From: Anisus vortex
Taxonomy: Eukaryota; Mollusca; Gastropoda; Planorbidae
Reading direction: 5' to 3'
Assembly: GCA_949126835.1 (NCBI GenBank)
Contig: CASBPS010000170.1
Location: 62,001 to 126,000, forward strand
Length of the DNA: 64,000 nt
Shown here: positions 1 through 8,007 of the stretch, piece after piece
Layout of the letters: the number at the start of each line of letters is the position of its first letter
Numbering within the stretch: the first letter of the stretch is position 1
Position numbers and translations under genes: made by a program
The notes under the pieces: model-generated
Seen by the model: only the letters and a program-made list of their open reading frames with translations
The model's database searches: none
What the model was told of the DNA's origin: nothing

Positions 1-138
1 CCAAAACAACCAATCTGCTTTTTAAGTCCTTGTACGGCCAGAAAACAAGCCAAAACTAGAAATCTGCTATTCAAGTCGTTGTACGGTTTATGGAGAGAGC
101 CAAAACCATAAATCTGCTGTTTTACGGCCAGAAAAGAA
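1..138. repeat. Superunit 0, partial (end of a T module)
   Basis: The last three monomers of a T505 module, matching 1690-1827 at an offset of 1689 bp, cut by the window start. Contains the TTTATGG monomer. Confidence 0.9.
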
Positions 139-954
139 GCCAAAACAAGAAATCTGCTATTCAAGTCGTTGTACCAAAAGCCAAAACCACAAATCTGCTT
201 TTGTACGGCCAGAAAAGGAGCCAAAACCACAAATCTGCTGTTTTAAGGCCAAAAGAGAAGCAAAAACCAGAAATCTGCTATTCAAGTCGTTGTACGGACT
301 GTGGAAACGCCAAAACCACAAATCTGCTTATGTACGGCCAGTAGAGAAGCCAAAAACACAAATCTGCTGTTTTACGGTTAGAAAAGAAGCCAAAACAAGA
401 AATCTGCTATTCAAGTCGTTGTACGGATTGTGGAAAAGCCAAAACCACAAATCTGCTTTTGTACGGCCAGAATAGGAGCCAAAACCAGAAATCTGCTTTT
501 CAAGTCGTTGTACGGTTTCTGGAGAAGCCAAAACCACAAATCTGCTTTTGTACGGCCAGTAGAGTAGCCAAAACCACAAATCTGCTGTATTACGGCGAAA
601 AGAGAAGCCAAAACCACAAATCTGCTATTCAAGTCGTTGTACGGCCAGAACAGAAGCACCATTACCACAAATCTGCTAGTCAAGTCGTTGTACGGTTTGT
701 GGAGAAGCCAAAACAACAGATCTGCTTTTTAAGTCCTTGTACGGCCAGAAAAGAAGCCAAAACTAGAAATCTGCTATTCAAGTCGTTGTACGGCCAGAAC
801 AGAAGCACCATTAGCACAAATCTGCTAGTCAAGTCGTTGTACGGTTTGTGGAGAAGCCAAAACAACAAATCTGCTTTTTAAGTCCTTGTACGGCCAGAAA
901 AGAAGCCAAAACTAGAAATCTGCTATTCAAGTCGTCGTACGGTTTGTGGAGAGA
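139..954. repeat. Module A, full form (816 bp, 18 monomers), reference copy
   Basis: Monomer lengths in order: 41, 40, 40, 49, 40, 40, 49, 40, 49, 40, 40, 49, 51, 49, 49, 51, 49, 50, summing to 816. Full copies open superunits 1, 5, 9, 11, 12 and 14. Elsewhere A has lost whole monomers: 149 bp (51+49+49), 129 bp (40+40+49), 89 bp (40+49), or about 200 bp. In much of the right half only its first three monomers (121 bp) remain. Confidence 0.9.
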
Positions 955-1460
955 GCCAAAACCATAAATCTGTTTTTGTACGGCCAGAAAAGGAGCCAAA
1001 ACCGGAAATCTGCTTTTCAAGTCTTTGTACGGTTTCTGGAGAAGCCAAAACCACAAATCTGCTTTTGTACGGCCAGTAGAGAAGCCAAAACCACAAATCT
1101 GCTGTATTACGGCGAAAAGAGAAGCCAAAACCACAAATCTGCTATTCAAGTCGTTGTACGGCCAGAACAGAAGCACCATTACCACAAATCTGCTAGTCAA
1201 GTCGTTGTACGGTTTGTGGAGAAGCCAAAACAACAAATCTGCTTTTTAAGTCCTTGTACGGCCAGAAAAGAAGCCAAAACCAGAAATCTGCTATTCAAGT
1301 CGTTGTACGGTTTGTGGAGAGAGCCAAAACCATAAATCTGCTGTGTTACGGCCAAAAGAGAAGCTAAAACCACAAATCTTCTTGTCAAGTCGTTGGACGG
1401 CAAGAAAAGAAGCCAAAACAAGAAATCTGCTATTCAAGTCGTTGTACGGATTGTGGAAAA

Positions 1461-1500
1461 GCCAAAACCACAAATCTGCTTTTGTACGGCCAGAAAAGGA
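1461..1500. repeat. Short monomer type S (40 bp), reference example
   Basis: Layout: 20-nt box (positions 1-20), linker TTT, GTACGG, then tail CCAGAAAAGGA. It lacks the 9-nt block CAAGTCGTT found in long monomers. Other short variants differ mainly in linker and tail: tail CCAGTAGAGAA; linker GTT with TTACGG or TTAAGG; GTATTACGGCGAAAAGAGAA; or GTACGTCTAGTAGAGAA. Short monomers are 39-42 bp long. Confidence 0.93.
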
Positions 1501-1549
1501 GCCAAAACCAGAAATCTGCTTTTCAAGTCGTTGTACGGTTTCTGGAGAA
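1501..1549. repeat. Long monomer type L (49 bp), reference example
   Basis: Layout: 20-nt box, linker TTT, CAAGTCGTT, GTACGG, tail TTTCTGGAGAA. It matches a short monomer except for the 9-nt CAAGTCGTT block, so the 40/49 bp difference is a single indel. Tails vary among L monomers: TTTGTGGAGAA, TTTGTTGAGAA, ATTGTGGAAAA, ACTGTGGAAAC, CCAGAACAGAA, CCAGAAAAGAA. Confidence 0.93.
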
Positions 1550-1588
1550 GCCAAAACCACAAATCTGCTGTATTTGGCGAAAAGAGAA
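1550..1588. repeat. 39-bp short monomer variant
   Basis: After the box this variant reads GTATTTGGCGAAAAGAGAA, one base shorter than the 40-bp GTATTACGGCGAAAAGAGAA form, and it has lost the TACGG core. It sits at a fixed place in every T module, so the 1-bp loss is ancestral to all T copies. Confidence 0.88.
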
Positions 1589-1637
1589 GCTAAAACCACA
1601 AATCTGCTATTCAAGTCGTTGTACGGCCAGAACAGAA

Positions 1638-1688
1638 GCACCATTACCACAAATCTGCTAGTCAAGTCGTTGTACGGTTTGTTGAGAA
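1638..1688. repeat. 51-bp long monomer variant
   Basis: The box starts GCACCATTACCACAAATCTG (or ...ATTAGCAC...), two bases longer than the standard box, then linker AGT, CAAGTCGTT and GTACGG. It is the most diverged monomer and occurs once in each B and T module and once or twice in full A modules, so it is a useful register mark. Confidence 0.9.
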
Positions 1689-1737
1689 GCCAAAACAACC
1701 AATCTGCTTTTTAAGTCCTTGTACGGCCAGAAAACAA

Positions 1738-1787
1738 GCCAAAACTAGAAATCTGCTATTCAAGTCGTTGTACGGTTTATGGAGAGA
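1738..1787. repeat. 50-bp long monomer ending TTTATGGAGAGA
   Basis: This monomer has a 12-nt tail TTTATGGAGAGA instead of 11 nt. It lies two monomers upstream of the 41-bp marker in most superunits. Related 50-bp monomers with tail TTTGTGGAGAGA end modules A and B. Confidence 0.88.
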
Positions 1788-1801
1788 GCCAAAACCATAA
1801 A
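1776..1801. other. Junction-spanning inverted repeat (TTTATGG / CCATAAA)
   Basis: Same location in the monomer junction as the TTTGTTG case, with different but matched arms and a 12-nt spacer. Later copies (for example near 35080 and 38590) read CCAAAAA and break the pairing. Confidence 0.7.
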
Positions 1802-1827
1802 TCTGCTGTTTTACGGCCAGAAAAGAA

Positions 1828-1868
1828 GCCAAAACAAGAAATCTGCTATTCAAGTCGTTGTACCAAAA
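1828..1868. repeat. 41-bp truncated marker monomer (start of a superunit)
   Basis: A long monomer whose core and tail collapse to GTACCAAAA, losing most of GTACGG plus tail. The GTACC positions I located by reading are 171, 1860, 4264, 6092, 8040, 10325, 12055, 13883, 14649, 16241, 17007, 19852, 23606, 26475, 28572, 30151, 31602, 33132, 35130, 38653, 40609, 42062, 44003, 46556, 48512, 49965, 51906, 54963, 56919, 58283, 60240, 61693 and 63264. It appears once per superunit and is used here to define them. The monomer starts 32 nt before each GTACC. Confidence 0.92.
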
Positions 1869-2862
1869 GCCAAAACCACAAATCTGCTTTTGTACGGCCA
1901 GAAAAGGAGCCAAAACCACAAATCTGCTGTTTTAAGGCCAAAAGAGAAGCAAAAACCAGAAATCTGCTATTCAAGTCGTTGTACGGACTGTGGAAACGCC
2001 AAAACCACAAATCTGCTTTTGTACGGCCAGTAGAGAAGCCAAAAACACAAATCTGCTGTTTTACGGTTAGAAAAGAAGCCAAAACAAGAAATCTGCTATT
2101 CAAGTCGTTGTACGGATTGTGGAAAAGCCAAAACCACAAATCTGCTTTTGTACGGCCAGAATAGGAGCCAAAACCAGAAATCTGCTTTTCAAGTCGTTGT
2201 ACGGTTTCTGGAGAAGCCAAAACCACAAATCTGCTTTTGTACGGCCAGTAGAGTAGCCAAAACCACAAATCTGCTGTATTACGGCGAAAAGAGAAGCCAA
2301 AACCACAAATCTGCTATTCAAGTCGTTGTACGGCCAGAACAGAAGCACCATTAGCACAAATCTGCTAGTCAAGTCGTTGTACGGTTTGTGGAGAAGCCAA
2401 AACAACAAATCTGCTTTTTAAGTCCTTGTACGGCCAGAAAAGAAGCCAAAACTAGAAATCTGCTATTCAAGTCGTCGTACGGTTTGTGGAGAGAGCCAAA
2501 ACCATAAATCTGTTTTTGTACGGCCAGAAAAGGAGCCAAAACCGGAAATCTGCTTTTCAAGTCTTTGTACGGTTTCTGGAGAAGCCAAAACCACAAATCT
2601 GCTTTTGTACGGCCAGTAGAGAAGCCAAAACCACAAATCTGCTGTATTACGGCGAAAAGAGAAGCCAAAACCACAAATCTGCTATTCAAGTCGTTGTACG
2701 GCCAGAACAGAAGCACCATTACCACAAATCTGCTAGTCAAGTCGTTGTACGGTTTGTGGAGAAGCCAAAACAACAAATCTGCTTTTTAAGTCCTTGTACG
2801 GCCAGAAAAGAAGCCAAAACTAGAAATCTGCTATTCAAGTCGTTGTACGGTTTGTGGAGAGA

Positions 2863-3230
2863 GCCAAAACCATATATCTGTTTTTGTACGGCCAGAAAAG
2901 GAGCCAAAACCAGAAATCTGCTTTTCAAGTCTTTGTACGGTTTCTGGAGAAGCCAAAACCACAAATCTGCTTTTGTACGGCCAGTAGAGAAGCCAAAACC
3001 ACAAATCTGCTGTATTACGGCGAAAAGAGAAGCCAAAACCACAAATCTGCTATTCAAGTCGTTGTACGGCCAGAACAGAAGCACCATTACCACAAATCTG
3101 CTAGTCAAGTCGTTGTACGGTTTGTGGAGAAGCCAAAACAACAAATCTGCTTTTTAAGTCCTTGTACGGCCAGAAAAGAAGCCAAAACTAGAAATCTGCT
3201 ATTCAAGTCGTTGTACGGTTTGTGGAGAGA
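2863..3230. repeat. Module B (368 bp, 8-monomer higher-order repeat), reference copy
   Basis: Monomer lengths: 40, 49, 40, 40, 49, 51, 49, 50 (order S L S S L L L L). Tandem copies start at 2495, 2863 and 3231 (the last is 100 bp short). Pairs also occur at 6727/7095, 8824/9192, 10831/11199, 17791/18159, 20636/21004, 22065/22433, 24934/25302 and 27259/27627. Twelve CpG sites were counted in this copy. The 368-bp length is about two nucleosome repeats. Confidence 0.93.
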
Positions 3231-3498
3231 GCCAAAACCATATATCTGTTTTTGTACGGCCAGAAAAGGAGCCAAAACCAGAAATCTGCTTTTCAAGTCT
3301 TTGTACGGTTTCTGGAGAAGCCAAAACCACAAATCTGCTTTTGTACGGCCAGTAGAGAAGCCAAAACCACAAATCTGCTGTATTACGGCGAAAAGAGAAG
3401 CCAAAACCACAAATCTGCTATTCAAGTCCTTGTACGGCCAGAAAAGAAGCCAAAACTAGAAATCTGCTATTCAAGTCGTTGTACGGTTTGTGGAGAGA

Positions 3499-3726
3499 GC
3501 CAAAACCATAAATCTGCTGTGTTACGGCCAAAAGAGAAGCTAAAACCACAAATCTTCTTGTCAAGTCGTTGGACGGCCAGAAAAGAAGCCAAAACAAGAA
3601 ATCTGCTATTCAAGTCGTTGTACGGATTGTGGAAAAGCCAAAACCACAAATCTGCTTTTGTACGGCCAGAAAAGGAGCCAAAACCAGAAATCTGCTATTC
3701 AAGTCGTTGTACGGTTTGTGGAGAGA
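3499..3726. repeat. Module C (228 bp, 5 monomers), reference copy
   Basis: Monomer lengths: 40, 49, 49, 40, 50. The first monomer ends GTGTTACGGCCAAAAGAGAA and the second starts GCTAAAACC with a changed box (AAATCTTCTTG) and GGACGG instead of GTACGG. It duplicates the start of the T module that follows it. It occurs only in the left part, starting at 3499, 5287, 9560, 13118, 18527, 21372, 22801, 24241 and 25670. No C copy was found right of about 26 kb. Confidence 0.88.
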
Positions 3727-5176
3727 GCCAAAACCATAAATCTGCTGTGTTACGGCCAAAAGAGAAGCTAAAACCACAAATCTTCTTGTCAAGTCGTTGG
3801 ACGGCCAGAAAAGAAGCCAAAACAAGAAATCTGCTATTCAAGTCGTTGTACGGATTGTGGAAAAGCCAAAACCACAAATCTGCTTTTGTACGGCCAGAAA
3901 AGGAGCCAAAACCAGAAATCTGCTTTTCAAGTCGTTGTACGGTTTCTGGAGAAGCCAAAACCACAAATCTGCTGTATTTGGCGAAAAGAGAAGCTAAAAC
4001 CACAAATCTGCTATTCAAGTCGTTGTACGGCCAGAACAGAAGCACCATTACCACAAATCTGCTAGTCAAGTCGTTGTATGGTTTGTTGAGAAGCCAAAAC
4101 AACCAATCTGCTTTTTAAGTCCTTGTACGGCCAGAAAACAAGCCAAAACTAGAAATCTGCTATTCAAGTCGTTGTACGGTTTATGGAGAGAGCCAAAACC
4201 ATAAATCTGCTGTTTTACGGCCAGAAAAGAAGCCAAAACAAGAAATCTGCTATTCAAGTCGTTGTACCAAAAGCCAAAACCACAAATCTGCTTTTGTACG
4301 GCCAGAAAAGGAGCCAAAACCACAAATCTGCTGTTTTATGGCCAAAAGAGAAGCAAAAACCAGAAATCTGCTATTCAAGTCGTTGTACGGACTGTGGAAA
4401 CGCCAAAACCACAAATCTGCTTTTGTACGGCCAGAATAGGAGCCAAAACCAGAAATCTGCTTTTCAAGTCGTTGTACGGTTTCTGGAGAAGCCAAAACCA
4501 CAAATCTGCTTTTGTACGGCCAGTAGAGTAGCCAAAACCACAAATCTGCTGTATTACGGCGAAAAGAGAAGCCAAAACCACAAATCTGCTATTCAAGTCG
4601 TTGTACGGCCAGAACAGAAGCACCATTACCACAAATCTGCTAGTCAAGTCATTGTACGGTTTGTGGAGAAGCCAAAACAACAAATTTGCTTTTTAAGTCC
4701 TTGTACGGCCAGAAAAGAAGCCAAAACTAGAAATCTGCTATTCAAGTCGTTGTACGGCCAGAACAGAAGCACCATTAGCACAAATCTGCTAGTCAAGTCG
4801 TTGTACGGTTTGTGGAGAAGCCAAAACAACAAATCTGCTTTTTAAGTCCTTGTACGGCCAGAAAAGAAGCCAAAACTAGAAATCTGCTATTCAAGTCGTT
4901 GTACGGTTTGTGGAGAGAGCCAAAACCATATATCTGTTTTTGTACGGCCAGAAAAGGAGCCAAAACCAGAAATCTGCTTTTCAAGTCTTTGTACGGTTTC
5001 TGGAGAAGCCAAAACCACAAATCTGCTTTTGTACGGCCAGTAGAGAAGCCAAAACCACAAATCTGCTGTATTACGGCGAAAAGAGAAGCCAAAACCACAA
5101 ATCTGCTATTCAAGTCGTTGTACGGCCAGAACAGAAGCACCATTACCACAAATCTGCTAGTCAAGTCGTTGTACGG

Positions 5177-5201
5177 TTTGTTGAGAAGCCAAAACAACAA
5201 A
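5177..5201. other. Junction-spanning inverted repeat (TTTGTTG / CAACAAA)
   Basis: The tail of one monomer (TTTGTTG) is the exact reverse complement of CAACAAA in the next monomer's box, with an 11-nt spacer. Two flanking positions could add a G-T and a G-C pair in RNA. The same pairing exists wherever a TTTGTTG tail precedes a CAACAAA box. Confidence 0.7.
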
Positions 5202-5514
5202 TCTGCTTTTTAAGTCCTTGTACGGCCAGAAAAGAAGCCAAAACTAGAAATCTGCTATTCAAGTCGTTGTACGGTTTGTGGAGAGAGCCAAAACCATAAA
5301 TCTGCTGTGTTACGGCCAAAAGAGAAGCTAAAACCACAAATCTTCTTGTCAAGTCGTTGGACGGCCAGAAAAGAAGCCAAAACAAGAAATCTGCTATTCA
5401 AGTCGTTGTACGGATTGTGGAAAAGCCAAAACCACAAATCTGCTTTTGTACGGCCAGAAAAGGAGCCAAAACCAGAAATCTGCTATTCAAGTCGTTGTAC
5501 GGTTTGTGGAGAGA

Positions 5515-6059
5515 GCCAAAACCATAAATCTGCTGTGTTACGGCCAAAAGAGAAGCTAAAACCACAAATCTTCTTGTCAAGTCGTTGGACGGCCAGAAAA
5601 GAAGCCAAAACAAGAAATCTGCTATTCAAGTCGTTGTACGGATTGTGGAAAAGCCAAAACCACAAATCTGCTTTTGTACGGCCAGAAAAGGAGCCAAAAC
5701 CAGAAATCTGCTTTTCAAGTCGTTGTACGGTTTCTGGAGAAGCCAAAACCACAAATCTGCTTTTGTACGTCTAGTAGAGAAGCCAAAACCACAAATCTGC
5801 TGTATTTGCCGAAAAGAGAAGCCAAAACCACAAATCTGCTATTCAAGTCGTTGTACGGCCAGAACAGAAGCACCATTACCACAAATCTGCTAGTCAAGTC
5901 GTTGTACGGTTTTTTGAGAAGCCAAAACAACAAATCTGCTTTTTAAGTCCTTGTACGGCCAGAAAAAAAGCCAAAACTAGAAATCTGCTATTCAAGTCGT
6001 TGTACGGTTTATGGAGAGAGCCAAAACCATAAATCTGCTGTTTTACGGCCAGAAAAGAA
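5515..6059. repeat. Tail module T545, reference copy with extra GTACGTCTAG monomer
   Basis: T505 with one added 40-bp short monomer whose core reads GTACGTCTAGTAGAGAA. In the left part it ends superunits 3 and 4. It is the standard tail of most superunits from 14 rightwards, sometimes with an extra 51-bp monomer (596 bp). Superunits 12 and 13 end in a different 545-bp form, with an extra short monomer just before the marker instead. Confidence 0.87.
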
Positions 6060-8007
6060 GCCAAAACAAGAAATCTGCTATTCAAGTCGTTGTACCAAAA
6101 GCCAAAACCACAAATCTGCTTTTGTACAGCCAGAAAAGGAGCCAAAACCACAAATCTGCTGTTTTAAGGCCAAAAGAGAAGCAAAAACCAGAAATCTGCT
6201 ATTCAAGTCGTTGTACGGACTGTGGAAACGCCAAAACCACAAATCTGCTTTTGTACGGCCAGTAGAGAAGCCAAAACCACAAATCTGCTGTTTTACGGTT
6301 AGAAAAGAAGCCAAAACAAGAAATCTGCTATTCAAGTCGTTGTACGGATTGTGGAAAAGCCAAAACCACAAATCTGCTTTTGTACGGCCAGAATAGGAGC
6401 CAAAACCAGAAATCTGCTTTTCAAGTCGTTGTACGGTTTCTGGAGAAGCCAAAACCACAAATCTGCTTTTGTACGGCCAGTAGAGAAGCCAAAACCACAA
6501 ATCTGCTGTATTACGGCGAAAAGAGATACCAAAACCACAAATCTGCTATTCAAGTCGTTGTACGGCCAGAACAGAAGCACCATTAGCACAAATCTGCTAG
6601 TCAAGTCGTTGTACGGTTTGTGGAGCAGCCAAAACAACAAATCTGCTTTTTAAGTCCTTGTACGGCCAGAAAAGAAGCTAAAACTAGAAATCTGCTATTC
6701 AAGTCGTCGTACGGTTTGTGGAGAGAGCCAAAACCATAAATCTGTTTTTGTACGGCTAGAAAAGGAGCCAAAACCGGAAATCTGCTTTTCAAGTCTTTGT
6801 ACGGTTTCTGGAGAAGCCAAAACCACAAATCTGCTTTTGTACGGCCAGTAGAGAAGCCAAAACCACAAATCTGCTGTATTATGGCGAAAAGAGAAGCCAA
6901 AACAACAAATCTGCTATTCAAGTCGTTGTACGGCCAGAACAGAAGCACCATTACCACAAATCTGCTAGTCAAGTCGTTGTACGGTTTGTGGAGAAGCCAA
7001 AACAACAAATCTGCTTTTTAAGTCCTTGTACGGCCAGAAAAGAAGCCAAAACTAGAAATCTGCTATTCAAGTCGTTGTACGGTTTGTGGAGAGAGCCAAA
7101 ACCATATATCTGTTTTTGTACGGCCAGAAAAGGAGCCAAAACCAGAAATCTGCTTTTCAAGTCTTTGTACGGTTTCTGGAGAAGCCAAAACCACAAATCT
7201 GCTTTTGTACGGCCAGTAGAGAAGCCAAAACCACAAATCTGCTGTATTACGGCGAAAAGAGAAGCCAAAACCACAAATCTGCTATTCAAGTCGTTGTACG
7301 GCCAGAACAGAAGCACCATTACCACAAATCTGCTAGTCAAGTCGTTGTACGGTTTGTTGAGAAGCCAAAACAACAAATCTGCTTTTTAAGTCCTTGTACG
7401 GCCAGAAAAGAAGCCAAAACTAGAAATCTGCTATTCAAGTCGTTGTACGGTTTGTGGAGAGAGCCAAAACCATAAATCTGCTGTGTTACGGCCAAAAGAT
7501 AAGCGAAAACCACAAATCTTCTTGTCAAGTCGTTGGACGGCCAGAAAAGAAGCCAAAACAAGAAATCTTATATTCAAGTCGTTGTACGGATTGTGGAAAA
7601 GCCAAAACCACAAATCTGCTTTTGTACGGCCAGAAAAGGAGCCAAAACCAGAAATCTGCTTTTCAAGTCGTTGTACGGTTTCTGGAGAAGCCAAAACCAC
7701 AAATCTGTTTTTGTACGTCTAGTAGAGAAGCCAAAACCACAAATCTGCTGTATTTGGCGAAAAGAGAAGCTAAAACCACAAATCTGCTATTCAAGTCGTT
7801 GTACGGCCAGAACAGAAGCACTATAACCACAAATCTGCTAGTCAAGTCGTTGTACGGTTTGTTGAGAAGCCAAAACAACCAATCTGCTTTTTAAGTCCTT
7901 GTACGGCCAGAAAACAAGCCAAAACTAGAAATCTGCTATTCAAGTCGTTGTACGGTTTATGGAGAGAGCTAAAACCATAAATCTGCTGTTTTACGGCCAG
8001 AAAAGAA
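6060..8007. repeat. Superunit 4 (1948 bp): A667 + B + B + T545
   Basis: No C module. The T module has private changes (AAAAGATAAGCGAAAACC and AAGCACTATAACCAC) that recur only in superunit 6. Confidence 0.88.

Larger units (their letters stand above)
139..1827. repeat. Superunit 1 (1689 bp): A816 + B368 + T505
   Basis: Thirty-seven monomers. It is the simplest complete superunit and serves as the reference. Small differences from the next copy include CTTATGTACGG near 328 and AACAACAGATC near 714. Confidence 0.9.
1323..1827. repeat. Tail module T505 (11 monomers), reference copy
   Basis: Monomer lengths: 40, 49, 49, 40, 49, 39, 49, 51, 49, 50, 40. It ends with the TTTATGG monomer and a 40-bp short monomer immediately before the next marker. 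Its first four monomers match module C. It ends superunits 1, 2, 5 and 7. Confidence 0.88.
1828..4231. repeat. Superunit 2 (2404 bp): A667 + B + B + B268 + C + T505
   Basis: Module A lacks 149 bp (three monomers) relative to superunit 1. Two complete B copies follow, then one shortened by 100 bp through a chimeric monomer at 3400-3448. The C/T boundary is at 3727. Lengths sum exactly to 2404. Confidence 0.89.
4232..6059. repeat. Superunit 3 (1828 bp): A687 + B + C + T545
   Basis: Module A lacks three monomers (129 bp) between the GGACTGTGG monomer and the AATAGGA monomer. Diagnostic changes (TTTTATGGCC, GTCATTGTACGG, AAATTTGC) recur in superunit 6. Confidence 0.88.
3427..8007. repeat. Segmental duplication source, left copy
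   Basis: From about 3427 to 4755 this matches 9488-10816 (offset 6061). From about 6711 to 8007 it matches 10816-12022 (offset 4104, with a later 89-bp loss). The offset change of 1957 equals the distance between two like monomers at 4720 and 6677. Confidence 0.78.

Noticed and set aside
1291..1698. Minus-strand open frames with hydrophobic, membrane-like translations
   Set aside because: They recur dozens of times with the module period and come from the A-rich plus strand read in reverse. Whole-monomer indels break them freely, so they are not maintained as genes.
3222..4118. Longest open frame (298 codons, plus strand) as a repetitive protein gene
   Set aside because: It lies entirely in satellite monomers, changes phase with each monomer, overlaps equally open frames on the other strand, and its neighbours with the same repeats have stops or frameshifts. 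No promoter, ribosome site or domain is visible.
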